DNA from: Paragonimus skrjabini miyazakii | Lineage: Eukaryota; Platyhelminthes; Trematoda; Plagiorchiida; Troglotrematidae | Reading direction: 5' to 3' | Assembly: GCA_014338405.1 (NCBI GenBank) | Contig: JTDE01000110.1 | Location: 65,924-129,923, forward strand | DNA: 64,000 bases | In this document: positions 1 through 13,899 of the stretch, one piece after another | Layout: each line of letters begins with the position of its first letter | Numbering within the stretch: position 1 is the stretch's first letter | Position numbers and translations under genes: made by a program | The notes under the pieces: generated by a model | Database searches by the model: none | What the model was told of the DNA's origin: nothing | Seen by the model: the letters and a program-made list of their open reading frames with translations, nothing else

Positions 1-1899
1 TTCGGAGTGAGTTGACTTTAAAAACTTGGTTTCATTTAGATACCATCCAACTGCATCCATCTGATTTGTATGAAAGTTTAAATGTTATGTATTACTAAGC
101 GAACCAGAAAATGTGGGAATTTATCATGTCAGAAAAAGCAGTATAGAGTTTAGATGATTTAAACAATGAATGTACTTTCGTTCAAATAGTTAGGGAGTGA
201 ACTAAAGTAATTTTGGTAACGCATATTTTGGCTGATAAATTGCTTCTTAAACTACTGTGCCACGATACTTAAAATGTGACATATGAAAGAACGAGTATTA
301 TCAGACCTTCCGGACCGCGACAGTAGCCTCGGTTTGACACCGTTGATTTAGTTATGACTATGAAGTGGTCTTAGATGGGCCATATGAACAGAAAACTTAT
401 AACTTTCTACAGTTTGTGAAACCATGGCTAAAGAACTCAAAGGACACTAAATTTCACAGGGATATATTTTATGGAATCATTCAACCTGAATATTTCCCTA
501 CTGCGTTCATTTCGACAGGTTGTTAGTATACCGTAAAAAATATACGAACTTATGACCTTCAGTTTAAAATATATTCGACACCTTTCTGAAGTGTTTAAAC
601 ATGACTGGCTGGAAACGTCAAGAAGGATACAAAAATTGCCAACTCGGAGAGTTCATTGACAACAGGTCACTCATCAGCGGATTGCAGACTTTTTGGTTTG
701 AGGGCATTTATTTCTAGATTAGTCATTCAATGACTGAAGTCAGACGACATGCATGCACATACGCTCTTACTAGTGGCATACGCCACACCACTTACAGTTC
801 CACTCACGTGCACCGTATCCAGTACAAATACCAGAATTTGTCCGAATATAGACCCTTTAAACCAACTGGCAAATACTAGACTGCTAAGCGGTGGGCTAAC
901 TTGAAACCCTGACCTCTCGTTACCAAAAGATTCGAAAAGCCCTAAGGTAGTAAATTCTAATTTAAAAAAAATACTGGGTGCTAAGAAGATATAGAGACAA
1001 TAGAGATTTTGATATAGGAGTCGGTATTAATACCTTAGAATAAAAAAAATAAACCCAAGTTTTGCAAACAGGTCATGCAAAAGTGCCAGCAGACAATGTA
1101 TCGACAAAACTAAGGAAATATACAATTGGTTGCTAACAAGTTTTTAAGTAGATGTCAAAAAGGGGGGGTCTTTGATCGACGAGAACAAACATTATCCATC
1201 TGAGCTAACTTATACTTACATCTTCATCTTCCTTCAGTTGACTTCTCACTGTTGACGCGTCAGTGATCTTTTAATCTGAGATGGTGAACGCATTTGAAAC
1301 CGCATTTAACACACAGTCACACGTTCACGTCGTCTCAACCTACGCCGCCTTTAGTTTTTGCATGCATCGTGCACTTGTTCTCACGATCCTCAACTAAGAG
1401 CTCACTGGGCGTTTGGATGCTTATCCAGATACTGCTGTTTAAGGCGGTCCGCTACAAGGTTTTCTCCCATGGTCTAAGATCAACACCACAGCCCGAAAGA
1501 CTACAGAACCCAACTCACGGTATTAACGTTTTTGGTTTTGCTTACTTGATTTAGTTGCCCATAAAATAGTTGCTTTGAGATCCGTTCCCCAGTCAACTCA
1601 GACGTTTTCCGATCAGCAAAGCCTTGAATTTAATCCTGTTAATGTTTCCTTCTCATAGTACCTCGGTGTTTAGAATTATATCAACTCTGAAAATGCACAA
1701 GATGCGTCTCACGCGCGACAGGTGAGGACGACTCAGATACCACACACACACACCGTGTCCAAGTGTCCCCATCATGCGGCAGCGTGAAAAACGCCGTGAT
1801 TCAGCATACCAGCAGTTTCGTTTTCATATATTTAGGCCGCGGTTCTTGCAAGCACATCTTTGAACTCGTCCGAAATTAACGCTAGCTCTAGAAGTATGA
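1..1899. other. No gene recognised
   Basis: I see no protein family, RNA gene or repeat copy shared with the rest of the window here. A short CA dinucleotide run lies at about 1739-1753. The longest open frame (1294-1554, plus) is serine/threonine/proline-rich and resembles nothing I know. This is most simply intergenic or intronic DNA. Confidence 0.5.
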
Positions 1900-1909
1900 T
1901 ACCAGAAAC

Positions 1910-3470
1910 TCACGGTTCACGGATGCATTCGTCGACTGAATGCTGAGAAAGTGGCAGACATGTGGGCAACTGTCTGCAATCGTCCTCGTAATATGGATTA
2001 AAGTTGTGAGCGTGACAATAATGTTCCATGAAGATCGAAAAACAGTACCCAAAATTTATTGATCTTCCACCTAGATTTGATAACCACGGATGTGAAAGCC
2101 GTGGCCAATTGGTATAGTTCTTCACTGTGCGCAGTCGGCGCACTGTCATTTACAAATAACTACGCGCGGATGGGCGAATTACGCAACAGACTGATGTCCA
2201 GCAAATGAATTTCAGTTTTTGTACCTCGCCTCAAACTCTAAAGTACAATAGTTGGTATTGAAGTCAACTATGAACTAAATAAGGTTGGGGTTAAGATACA
2301 ACCTTGCGTCACGCCAGCGGCAACAACAGAATCGCCTTCTAGCCTTCCTATCTACATCCGACAGCTGAATTTATCTATCGAGCCTGCATGCACAGTGTAC
2401 AGTGCCTCTCTGTTCATGAATTAAAACTCGGAGAAACCTCGAACGAAGGTGGACTACAGCTGGTTACGTCTTCGCTACTTTCTAAACCTGACGAACAACG
2501 GATACTATGTTAGTTCTATTGTAACTGCGCTGAAATCCACACCACTCCTCCGGAGCACTAGTCTCTGAAATTCTGGTATGGAATCGATGAAGCGGAATCC
2601 TCGGCAGAACTTTTCCAGCAAAACTTTGAAGACTGATACCCCAAACACTGTTATATGCATTCTTGCCTACCTGTCCTTTAACAAATCTAAAGCGAAAACC
2701 TCTTTCCACTCCTGTGGAAGTGTTAACTATTATCGGGTTTAGTAAAAAATGCCCATAATGCGTTCCAAGTCCGGCCTACCAAGCACTGCAGTCTTTTCTC
2801 GCAACCCATTTGCCCTCGCAGCTCTTCCGTTTTCAGAGTTCTTTAAAGGCTTTCTGAACTCTGTGTCGAGAGTAAGTAACTAGGTGATGGCCTGTTGCGA
2901 CCTTCATTCAGTCACCCGGCTAGTGGCGGGTTGTTCACTAAGTAAGTTGTCAAGTCACCTGCATCCGACCCTCATGGCACGGTTGCACACAAATAACATC
3001 AGAGTCTCCGTCCCCTTGAAGTCATGTCCAAACTGGGCGCACAAAACAACCAAAGAAATAGTTCGCCATTCAACTGTGTGGTTGGCAGTCCACAGTTGTT
3101 AATGGAAATAGTTCTTTGGTGTGAGGGACACATGACTGTACCATAAGCATCAGCTACAGTGTCTGATTTGCTCTAATCGGGTGTTGGACTCACGGATGTG
3201 ATTTAACGGGTCACACAGTGTGGTTAATATACCACCGAAAAATCGTTTTGTTTACTGACTACAAGATCAACACCGTTTACTCAAGTTTCTCCAGTTTTAT
3301 GCCAGATGCAGCAGATGGTCCAATCAGCTTCCGCTTCCCTGAGATTACGTTGGTCTGCAGGCCTGGTTCCACTCATTGCCGCCGTCACCCAGTTATATCT
3401 CGACCGGTGAGAAGTAATATTCAGCCTGTTCCGCGATGTTCTGTTCCAGCACCTAACGTACACTCTTGGT
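1910..3470 (-). pseudogene. Decayed APE-type non-LTR retrotransposon (endonuclease plus reverse transcriptase)
   Basis: This is a minus-strand LINE relic. At 3463-3281 the translation has the N-terminal endonuclease pattern of these elements, with SGTR in place of the usual SETR, followed by QRNLREAEADWTI. After a gap, 2860-2730 carries a degenerate pre-RT segment (NGRAARANG, for the usual NGKAxGxDG). The frame at 2709-2482 reads NSVWGISLQSFAGKVLPRI and then a CGFQR block, matching the family pattern of NYRGISLLSIAGKI followed by QCGFR. Further down, VAAGVTQGCILTPTLFS (about 2330-2280) corresponds to the NGVKQGCVLAPTLFS motif B region, and LFVNDSAPTAHSEELYQLA (about 2150-2090) to the FADD catalytic block, with FADD changed to FVND. 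Stops and frameshifts break it throughout, so it cannot encode an active enzyme. The clade (I-like or RTE-like) is uncertain. Confidence 0.8.
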
Positions 3471-3479
3471 TTTAACAGA

Positions 3480-6400
3480 CAGCGTCTACTAACAAGTCTC
3501 AGATTTTAAGCCGCGTCAGCGATACTTATGGACAGTATCTGTCTCGAGATTTATGTCGCCCGTCCATACTGAAGAGTACAGTAGACGAAACAAGTCGTTT
3601 AATTCTACGCGAAAGCATAAACACCATCTCGTTTGGTGCCTACCGTATCATCATGTCTGTGCTAGCTTCGGATACTCGCAAGATGTCAAGACTAAATTAG
3701 ATTAGAGTTCCCAACCAGTGATCAAGTCAAAAGTCTGTACCACATGGGAGCAGATGGAGAACGACCGACCTTAAACCATGCAGTTTAGCATCAACTCGAC
3801 TAGTAATCTAGGGGAAACAGAATCTGCAGTTTGTCAAACGTCCGTCTACTGGACTGCCAGGTATGAATACCTCTGTCGGTTCGATCATCACGTTGAACAA
3901 ACTCTCACAGTTGTCATAGACGAACGGTGACATAAGGTTATCCACTACAACACTCGTGAGGAAAGGAAATCTTAGAACAGACATAACCATCACCCAAAAA
4001 TTATTTCTTCATAATCAGCATCTGGTCACCATGTGACGCTCTGTCGTTATCAATGAACGCGACAATTGGATGGACCTTTTTCAACTCTGCTTGGTCAGTA
4101 CATAATTGAATGACAGCAGTCACCGTAAGGTTCCTGACCTACCTCCTGTCTTATTCGCGCAGGTCACCATATGTACTTATTCGCCAGAATGTTACTTCAC
4201 GTTGTTTCAATGTTTGCACAACCACAATCCAATAATTTTATCAAAATATATTTGTACTCAACTTCGCTCACTCTACTTGACAATTATAAATGATTCAACA
4301 CAATTCATTCCTTAGCTAACAGAAATACAGGAAGCGAAACCCTACAAACTGACGGTTTTGTAGGTAACTCATAGTTAACCGGGGAAAAAGTTTCAAGTTT
4401 GAACACTAGATATTCGATTGCCTTTGAATGATGAGTGGTTGAAGTGGAATTGTTGTTTTGTAGGGTAGATGTACCACAAGCAACGAACAGAGTTGCTTTA
4501 AAGTTATCAAATTTCTTTTGTTTTAGTTTTCAGTTCCACGATCAATTTTTTCACTTAAATAAACTCAAGCAGCTAGGCAATCAAGTTGCCAAGGTGATTA
4601 CGGTAATCTAGGTCTGGACAACCAGATGATATGTAGTCCGCTTTTGTGATCTGGTAAGTCCCATGGGAGCAGACATCTTGCTGTTTATAAGCCGAAACTT
4701 CAGCTTTATTTTTTTCTAAGCGTTAGTATGTTGAAAAGGGAAGATTTCGATATAACAATTTTTGGTGGCAACTTTAATTAAAGTGTCCACAATACTGACA
4801 CTATCCCAATTTTATTCGAAAGAATGTTTCATACAACAACACAGGAAGAAAAATTTAAAAGACAAACTCGGTGATGCCAAGACTGTGTAAGGCAAGAAAA
4901 AATTATTTTACATGTACTTAATTTGCTATGATAATGGCTTCAGGTGATTGTTTTTTAATAGAAATTGAAAGTATCAGCTTTATCATCTGTGAGTATTCTC
5001 AACGTTTAATGGTTCGCAACTTTTGACGTCCCCTATTCAGTTATTCGTGATAGTTCTGCCTACTTGTTGATTAAGAAGTTACTGGGCCTAGTTGAGTGAA
5101 CGATATTTTATGTGGTTCCTCGTTGACACTCATTTCTGTCAATGTGGTCTCGTTCCGTATACTGAGATGGAGGTTGCATGATCGGTAGCATAAGGATTAG
5201 GCTGATCCATTTACAAATACTCCTTGTGTATACGTAATTTATGACCAACAACATATGAAAACCTCTGTTTAATTAACAAATGCGAGTTGTTCATTCCGAG
5301 CAGGAAATTGACTATAAGTTTAGAAATCGTGAGTGACGGAGAGATGTTTTGTTACTGATATTGCGAACTTGGTGATCCCAGCTGAGTTCTCAAAGCCGTT
5401 AGATCTCCTTTTACAATGTACTGGTCAATAGACAGTCACCTGGATGTTTGAACAATAGGATGTAATTGATATACTGAGGGAGGGCGTTCTATTGATCACT
5501 GACTAGACGGTCATATGTGTAGTTGACAAACAGAACGTTAGCTTGTTTTAAAAACCTAAAAAAAAGGTTATACACTCTGCCTTTTCAACTCTGTCCTCAT
5601 CGTTTCCGCTGCATTGTCTCTAACCAACAATTTAAGCAAAGCAGAGGTAACAAGTAATTGAAGAAAACTTTTTGTGTTGTCGTCAGTGTTGTAAATAGGT
5701 CAGATTAACTTCTGAAGCTTTGCTAGCCGGGTTCTAGTTCTGGCCTATCAGGTTACATCAGAATTTATTCGGCAGCACAACCTTAGGTCTGTTTATCTTA
5801 TCACGGACAGCCTAAAACTAGGGTTGCAGAATTTTGCCCTTTCGTTTGTCAGCGATGGTGGTGTGATTTATGCCTTATCGTTTGGTTACCTAACCTGACG
5901 ATTGTTTGTTTATACCAAAGAGTATATAATATCCGAACGTACGCCTTGCCTTAAACCATTAACCTTTTGACCACATCATTCTGAACATGCAGCGTAATTA
6001 AAACCGTAGTTACCAACGAACCCAATAAGCTACCATTGTGGAACAGGGGCGCAAAATATGGAGGCCAAATTACATCTTATTTATTTATTTATTAGGCTGT
6101 CACTGACTTTCCTTTATTCAGTTCATTATGGTGGAAGGAACGTTACACTGAAGGATATAAATATTTTGTTTATCGTATTCACTAGAATACATTAAACATT
6201 CCGTCACGTTTAGTGAACGCATGACAACAAAGTGCCCAACGAACGCTCATCACATAGTTTGGACAGCAGGTTCCGTGACCTGGTAACAGGATTAATTACG
6301 TCAACACGTTCTGCCAGCCGACAGCCGGTAGTTGACATTTGATAAAAATAGCTTTGAAAAACGCCGACACAATTTTCACATTTGTTCACAAAAATTTCTT

Positions 6401-6490
6401 TACCAATTACGACCAAGAACTGAACACCTCATAAACTTAATTTAGTGTTTTATTTTACAAATACCAAGATAGCACAAGTAACCGTTCCAC
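3480..6490. other. No gene recognised
   Basis: AT-rich sequence with only short open frames of random appearance. No splice-flanked coding segment or repeat copy was recognised. Probably intergenic or intronic, or repeat remains too old to read. Confidence 0.45.
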
Positions 6491-6499
6491 TTATGAGAA

Positions 6500-7295
6500 A
6501 GTCAAATGGACTGGATCTTGTCTGCAGTTCAATTTCTTTGCTTCCATTACTCACAAACATGGCTTAGTGTGAGCTGTTTTACGTGGGGCATAAAAACTAA
6601 GAAAAAACTGAATAGGAGTCATGGAAGAATGCTGTGCTTGCGATTGGGTATCAGGCCAAATTTAGTCAAGCTAATTAGAAGCGTCTGGTGGACAAATATA
6701 CGGCGAACACTGAAGAAACTTGTCATCATCAACATTCCTTACCTGCGCGACCATAACACAAGCGATGTGAACTGATGGTTGAAGTCTGTTACTGCTAGCA
6801 GTTGACCAGTTGCAAAAGTGCGTTTGTTACTTTTTGCCCGAAAGACAACTCAGCATTACGTTGACAGTTCTACTTAAGAACACTATTCCACTGGTGTCAA
6901 CTCCCAGTTTATTTACAGTTGCAGTGATATATACGATGGCAGAACGGAAAACTGTGCCACACAGAAGGTCAGCATGTACTCTCAATTGACTACTGCAGGT
7001 GATGACGCGACATGGTTTTCGTCATCCGAGCAGAGATGTAGAATCTCCGAGCGCAAAGCATTTAATCTCAACGGGTCACGTGGTTGACACCGTCACTGCG
7101 TTCGAAGGTCTTATCACACAATCAGCCCAAATATTTCGGCGCTTTCCGACGCGATGTTAACTATACGAGCTCCTGGTTAGAAGAACGTCTTCATGGAATT
7201 AAGTTAGTTACCCTGATGTTGAAACTGCTTCCCCAAATTTGTACATGCATCCAGGCGACGAAATTTCGTTTTTTGTCATCATGCCCCAAGCGTAT
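6500..7295 (+). pseudogene. Decayed Penelope-like element (linker, GIY-YIG endonuclease, C-terminus)
   Basis: A plus-strand relic. It starts with the linker between RT and nuclease: KKLVIINIPYLRDHN at 6711-6755 matches the post-RT block that is usually written as IPYLG or IPFxG. Then comes SQFIYSCSDIYDGRTEN at about 6901-6951, equivalent to the YQFTCSRGDIYIGRT of the better copy at 25.3-26.1 kb; the nuclease YIGRT is changed to YDGRT. SAKHLISTGHVVD at about 7050-7090 matches the SIARHLMITGHQV segment of that copy, and a shifted frame continues as KVLSHNQPKYFGAF. Frameshifts and stops are frequent. No hammerhead is visible downstream. Identification rests on the order of three separate blocks, each weak alone. 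Confidence 0.72.
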
Positions 7296-7299
7296 ATAA

Positions 7300-10195
7300 G
7301 GAAATGTTTTATTTAATCGATTGACTGGAATAAACGATATGCTTGTATCTCTTGTTGCTTATCGTGTTACCTTCTCTAGTACTCTCAGATCAATAGGGAA
7401 TGTTGGCTTCTACCAGTTCACAACTTTTTAATGGCTTTACTTAGATGTGTGAACCTAGTCAGCTGTATCCATACCGGTTACATGTGGAATCGTCACAGGA
7501 CTTTGACTTGCCGCTTAATTAAAGTGTTTTTGTGTTACTACCTCACGAACATATCCTATGTAATGTTTGTTAGTGAGTGGGGATCATGGTTTAAGAGGTC
7601 CGACAGACTGACATAATGGAAAATGTAAGAACTTATGTCAAGAGTTCGTCACTTCAACCTAAACCTTTGTAAATTCGTAGAGTTATCGATCCCACCGTCG
7701 GATAAGAATTTCAGATAACTCCAACTGAGTGGCCACGTTGAGTCTTAGCACATTTGGACATAAAAGATATCCCGGAAGATGATCAGTTGATCCTTCTATC
7801 CTGTCTTGTCCTTGTCTAGCTCATTCTGCCTCTTATGACTACCTTGTCTGATTCGTACAACTAGCATGTTCAGCCCACCACTAAACATGACTTTCAGGAT
7901 TTGTTTCTTCTTTGCCAGCAGGAGACAGTGCTAATCGATATTATGACTATTTGGCGACGGGTAATTAAAATGCGAACTCATATGCGATAACTGCAATAAC
8001 TACAAATCGAAACGACTCAAACCAGCATGACTGAAACGCTGACAAACTTTTGTGTTTTCTCCAGACAAACTAGTTCCTGAATAGAAAAACCCATTAAGAA
8101 GTCCTAAGCGGTATCACCAGCCCCCTGTATGACTCTGGGCCAGGCGTAACTCTTAACCACTGATTCAAGTAATATCGGTATAATTTCTTGTTAGAACAGC
8201 CAAAAATGTGTGATGTGTCTGAAAATGTGGCACTCCTTTGAAAGATCTGGCCAATTAGGACTCACGCAATACGTAAACTCCACCCTAATGAATAATGTCC
8301 ATGGTTTCATTCTTGATCAAACGTTTCTTGGTTATTGAAGTTTTTGTTCTGCGTCCATCGAGAAGGAGACTGATATCTGACTGGATTGCTATGCGCAAAT
8401 GCAAAAGATTTAAACTGCGAATGAGAACAGATAACCGATTAAGATGTTTAACTTCTGCATACGATTTCATTCATCACTTGCTGCTAATATCCGTTTATTG
8501 AATAAACCGAAGGAATATCACGGGTCTACCTTTGAGATGCTCACAAAATGAAACCGAGGGCTGGTCCATCCTAGGTTAACTGCAAGAACCCAGTGAATGT
8601 TGTTTGAAGAAAGTTGAAGTTACAGCCAGTCAACCAGATCTGAAATCTCTTACAAGCAAATCCTGTATTCAGATTTTCGTGACCAACACCGAAAATTAAA
8701 CCCAGTGGAACTTGATTAAATCAACAATATCAACTTGATGACAATGAAACCGAAATGGGTGTGCAATGGGCTAGTTATCCGGACAGTGTAACCAGGTGAC
8801 AAAATCGTTTGTGAAATTCCAGACTATTAACAAATTTGGCGTAACCAATTGGAAGCCAACTATGAAGCAGGCAAGCCTGATTGGTGCGGTTTCCCAATAG
8901 TTTCAACCAATTTGAGGTTGGCTAAGGAGTTCATATACGAAGTTTTGAAGGCCATGTTCCAACTGGATGGAAAGATGAGTTAAACGAAGCTATGAAATGG
9001 TAAAGTGCCAAATGCCTATTAGATATGGTTTCTGGGTCTTGCCTGCCAAGCAGATTCGTCAGCACTCTGGTTCGGAAATGTTAAGTAGTTAGGGAACCGG
9101 TTCGGACCTAAACTGATTGATTCTTTCACTGGACAGCACAAATAATCAATCCATCAAGACTCTGTCGAGGATACCGGCAACATCTGCTCACACGTAATTC
9201 AGTTGTAATTCATAGAAACAACAATTTCTAAAAGAAAGTGTTTGATGACCTTATGTTGGGACGACGTTTTCGGCCCCAGCTGCATCCACAGATAAATGAT
9301 TACTGGCTTTGTGACTAGGCCAGATAATCCGACGCTTTAAGCATAATCGAGTCGACGGGCCTTCGTGTTCAGCCTTACCGTCTTTGACAGAACTATATAC
9401 TGAATATAATGTTTACATATCCAGTTGTTAAATTCAGTTATTTGATCTTTTTTACAACGTTTGGTTATTCGACCTGGTTTGTATAACTTAAAATTTCAAC
9501 CAACAAATCGTGTAGTTAACAGATGACACCGAGGGTTGTCTTCTATTTTGCGAGTTCGCGACGGTGGCTTGAACAGCACTCAACGCTTGTCAGTTCTTCA
9601 ACAGCTAATAGTTGAAAATGGCAAACAGTAAAATGTCCACAACATCAGGACAAATTGATTTTGAACTCATAGTAAGAATATAATTTCCGGTGGCCAAAGC
9701 TTTACTTCGTTGAATTTCCATTATTATATACAGAGAAACCGTGCATTTAAGATATCGCTTTGGAACTTGCTACTTTGGGGCTCTTTTGTTTGTCTACCAA
9801 TCCTTTTTATATAATCATGCTGTTGATAAATTATTATTTGCAGTAATAACTGACAAATGATTATTTAACGAAAATGCATTCAAATTTCATAGGATTAATG
9901 ATCCCTAGTTCACTATCCTGATTCAGACATTGATTATTACACTGTGTTGATCGAGTTGTCTAACTGTATTGAAGGCGTTAGTGAGGTGAGTTCAGAAAAT
10001 GGTCACGTAGCCTAACCAGGCCACTGCGGATTTTCGCATACCTTCAGGTTTTTCCACCGCCAGTCGTGTTCTGGTTACATGTCATTTCAGTTTAAAACTG
10101 ATGGGCCCCACCAGCTCTTTTTTCGTGTGCTTCAGCGGACCCTTTATGATTAGCCGCTCTAGACGTAAGTATATTTACCAAATCAACTGTATATA
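7300..10195. other. No gene recognised
   Basis: AT-rich, with no recognised family. An unbroken plus-frame stretch of about 55 codons near 8840-8980 has fairly protein-like composition but no splice context or motif I can name. Confidence 0.4.
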
Positions 10196-10199
10196 AATG

Positions 10200-10480
10200 T
10201 TATACTTTTAGGGATGCGATGTGCTGGTACACGTGTTCTCTACCCTACCCCAACCAATCTCATATGAGTAACCTACAGCCAGAAGAGCAGGCGAAGGTTG
10301 TATTCAGAGGTATATTAAGAAACGTGCAGTGACAGCTTAAATACAGCTACCTTCCTTGCGTGAGTGACTGTCCGTTGGCGTAACGATCAGTTGAAGTTCA
10401 GTTATTGTACGATTAACTAGTTTCGGTTACGCTTTACTCAATCTGCTGTTCGGTAAGCTGCGTTTCTGGTATCTCACCTG
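10200..10480 (-). repeat. Left (3') LTR of the gypsy relic, diverged
   Basis: This segment aligns in the same orientation with 13920-14340. Shared landmarks are GTAACCTACAG near 10270 and 14128, TACCTTCCTTG near 10350 and 14208, and GTTACGC followed by TTACT near 10427 and 14303. The two copies differ by many substitutions and indels, so the insertion is old. Because the coding strand is minus, this is the 3' LTR. Exact ends and a target duplication could not be fixed. Confidence 0.6.
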
Positions 10481-10499
10481 TTTCTCGCTTGCTGGATAC

Positions 10500-13400
10500 T
10501 TCGGACTCTAATCCGACCTCAGGGACGCCTGATCGTGGTTCACGAACTGTTGTCTGTACGTATGACCCTATGTGCTCAAAATAAAACACTACTTGTCTGA
10601 TCGTGATTCCCCAGATTTGGTAAGTTGCATCTGTTCCACTCTGTGCACCTTCCTTGGAGGTCTGGCGCTCGGAAATGTGTTATGCAGGAGGGACCAAAAT
10701 GCTTTCTCACCAAAACAGCCTTTCTGGTATTTGTGGGATGTTTCCAGATGTACGCGTGACACATAATGGGCTCTTTGGTTTGTGTCTAGCGTGTTGCCTG
10801 CGTACTGTATAACTGAAGGTTGCCATTGCTGGGTAACTGGAAACCGAATATAGGAGGGTAACCTCACCTGGCGGCTGGGCTACAGAAATTGTGGAATTTG
10901 CTGAGACGACGCATGCGTCGTGCTGTAGTGTGTTAACAAACACCTTGGTATGGTCAGGTTTTGCCAAGCAAAATCTTTATCCGCGAGAGCCTCAAAAATA
11001 CTCTTTATGATGTCGATCCCAGCAGTTACAATCTACCATGGTGCTCGATGTCCTACATGAGGTTTCCTGAAAGCATCGCATTTTTACATGATTAGCAAAA
11101 CAACATGACATCTGTGCGTTAATGCGACCATTAAGAGGACTGTAGTATGGCCGCCTAGATTTTGTTTATTCCAATTTGAAGAAGCTCGTGATGTGTGGTT
11201 TAGAGAGTTACTACCTTCCTCGTGTAAGTTCACGTTGAATAGGTAGTGTTGTTTGCACCATCTTGAGCTCTTCCATTTCTCTGCTCTTCTGTCCACCTCC
11301 TCCATTCCGGCACCTCTAGCATGTAGATGCAGTATTAGGATCTGATGATTGAGCCTACTGTTATCACCTGTCTTCTGTACTGTGTAAATTGATCAGTGTT
11401 ACTTGTTGTGGAATACAGAATGGAAGGTCGCCAGCATTAGCTGCGGGACATCTTGGCAGTGAGTCAGCGTTGGAATGTTTACCAGGTAGGTGTTCATGCA
11501 TGAAATTGTACTCGTGTAAAATCCCCTGCTATCGGGCTAACTGCCCCTCCTAGTTTTTAAAGCTTTGGAACCGGCGATGGGATCAATGGCCCGTAAGCAC
11601 AGTAGACCAATTTATCGGTAGATAGCACCAGGAATGTAACACAAAGAGTACCAGGGCAAACTTTTCTTTTCTCGTCCTGCAGTAATTCGTCTATCACTCA
11701 AACATTGACTGCCGTAGAGTATCACTTGTTTTCTGTCATTTTGTCCTTTCTGATACCGTGCTGCTTCGGTTGCGATTGTATCGTTATCCAAAGCAGAATC
11801 CCGGGCATTCGGCGGTTGATCTGGCAAACTGGTATGGTTACCGTGTGCGGAACTCCCTGCAGTAGTTCGAAGATTTAACTACATTTCTCTGTCCACCAGA
11901 ATTCCTGATTGTTGTTTAAAAGTTTGCTTAGGAATTGGAAAGTTCAGACAAAATCGCGGATGAAGTGGTGATAACAGGATGTAAGTTCGAGGAGGATTCT
12001 CTACTGGTTCTTATCTTTAGGCGTGAATCGTGAGTGAATTCGTTCCGTCTTTTTTGAATCTGTACGTATATTCGACCCGGAAACCATGTCTTAGAATGGC
12101 CACATCTTTAAACAGAGACTGACACTCTGGGGATTTTAGTCTCAAACCAAGTGGATCCAAGTAGTACGGCAGAGATTCCAAATTGCGCATATTCTATTAT
12201 GCAGAGTCTCCTTGAGCTATTACGTCATCCAAGCGCATCAAGCTCGTGCTGGTGATCAGATACTGCAGCGCTTTCTGAATTAGACTTAGAAATTTCGCCG
12301 GTGCATTTATCATTTTGAAAAGCATAACTTAAAGCTCAAATAGACCGACAGATACTATCAGGCCATCTTAGTTCAATCGTCCATTTCAAACTCCACCTGC
12401 AAGTGACTTGATTTCAGATCTAATTTGCTGAAATGCGTCACTTCATTGGTTGCAACAAGGTGGTCCTATATTCTTGGCAGCGAAATGAAGTCTTCCACTG
12501 TCACAGAGTTGAGCTACTTACAGTCGGTACATAATAGTAGGTCATCTTTCGTTTTCACCGGAACTTCTGGGGCAGCCCATGCAGAATTCGAGCACTGGGT
12601 TACATTGTTCTGTAACATGCCATCGACCATTTTGTGTACTCTGTCCTAGGGATATGCATGTATTCTTTGGGGGCTATCTTGGTTGGTGGTGCATCGCCCT
12701 CATTAACTCCATATCTCAGAAGATTTGTGTGATCTGGTTTTCCTCCCCCCACAAGTGAACATATGTGGACGACTTATAATTATTGACTTCAAGCGTTCAG
12801 CTCTTCTTGGGTTGTCAGAAGCACCACTCACTGTCACCGATTTGACGGCTCACCTAGGAGGAAGCCGTAATGTCGTGGAGAAAAATATCGGTCTCCGGCA
12901 AGCCTTTGAAATGGGGCCGTTAACTGAACGGTGACAGAATGACTCTTCAGCTGAAGGTTGTGCAAGTCGAGCTGGTGTTCAAGGCGGACTACCAAATCCC
13001 TACCAACTACAACATGGAAGGGAACGTTTGTAGTGTTCAAAAACCTGGGCTCTGTGTAACGATGGGCCATTATAATTGGTGCATCGACTCTATCATCCAT
13101 CGGTACTCGGTCACTACTTGCTGTAGAAATCCGTTGGCAACAAGGTTTCCGCCTGTAGCCCAAGAGCACCTACCTTGCCTGTCTTGAGTACTCTCAGTTG
13201 CGACCAAGTGCCCATTAGGCTTACCAGTCATATTCCATAGGTTACTGTCTGCACCGTAGGCTCTAGTTGTGATCGAGAAGAGTCTGTAGGGTAAGGAACA
13301 TAAACAAGATCAAGGAACTCACCTGATGTAGTTTTATTTTCAGCAGCTTGGTCGTTAGGTCCATGGGCCTAACGGTTTTTCATATTGCCTGTCGTTGGAT

Positions 13401-13850
13401 CTTCGTGATCTGGTGAACCAGGACCAACATTCGCGTCCACCTTATTGCAAGTAACTAGACCCTGGATGTCAATTCGAATTTCTCCTAGAATGTAAAATGG
13501 CCGTTCATATTATTGGATGTCCGTGCTGGATGTCCGTGTTGTACTGCTCGGTCGATGGCTTCATTGACTCTCTGAAGATATTTTTAGCCCGCTGCAATGC
13601 AGGGTGTAAATCGCTGTGAGGGTGCTGTAGGAACCTTCTTCGGTGTTGGTTGGGAGGATTTCTCAACCAGCTCTCTAAAGCATTTCTTCCTCAAGCTCCT
13701 TACCGGACTATTTCTTATAGTTTCATTTGGCACGGCACCAAAGCCCCCCTTTTGGCTGTTAACTGGCTTGGAACAGCAGGCGGTAATCCGTTGGGTCCAA
13801 CCCAGAATCCGGTAGATGCCGCAGTTCTGCATGTGTTTTAATTTGATACG
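10500..13850 (-). pseudogene. Ty3/gypsy retrotransposon internal region (gag-PR-RT-RH-IN), decayed
   Basis: Domains read right to left. Possible gag is the frame at 13832-13584. A protease-like frame at 13169-12834 includes GRDLVVRLEHQLDLHN, like the post-protease LGxDFL block. RT runs about 12650-11860: SNSAWAAPEVPVKTKDD (family SNSPWASPVVLVKKKDG), then DLKSSHLQVE, KMINAPAKF (FGLxNAPATF), RLDDVIAQ in place of YLDD, and SCYHHFIRDF (SYYRRFI). The RNase H frame at 11827-11612 has ILYGSQCLSD and a trailing KxKSLPW, followed near 11510-11450 by HLPGKHSNADSLPR, the HRPGxxHxNADxLSR signature. Integrase remains are doubtful, within 10960-10580. Stops and frameshifts occur in every domain, so it is inactive. 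The plus-strand open frames here are shadows. Confidence 0.87.
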
Positions 13851-13899
13851 GGAGCATCGAAGGTCTCCCAGCCTAATGGGTTCACTATTAGGTTAACAC

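Noticed and set aside
637..680. CTGATGA on the minus strand near 640 as another hammerhead
   Set aside because: The following bases give no GAAA at the required place (GAAC only) and no stem I partner.
8740..9130. Protein-like plus frame near 8.85 kb
   Set aside because: Stops on both sides, no splice signals and no motif that I could name.
13597..13841. Plus-strand open frames of 63 and 72 codons
   Set aside because: They are antisense shadows of the gypsy gag-like frame at 13832-13584.
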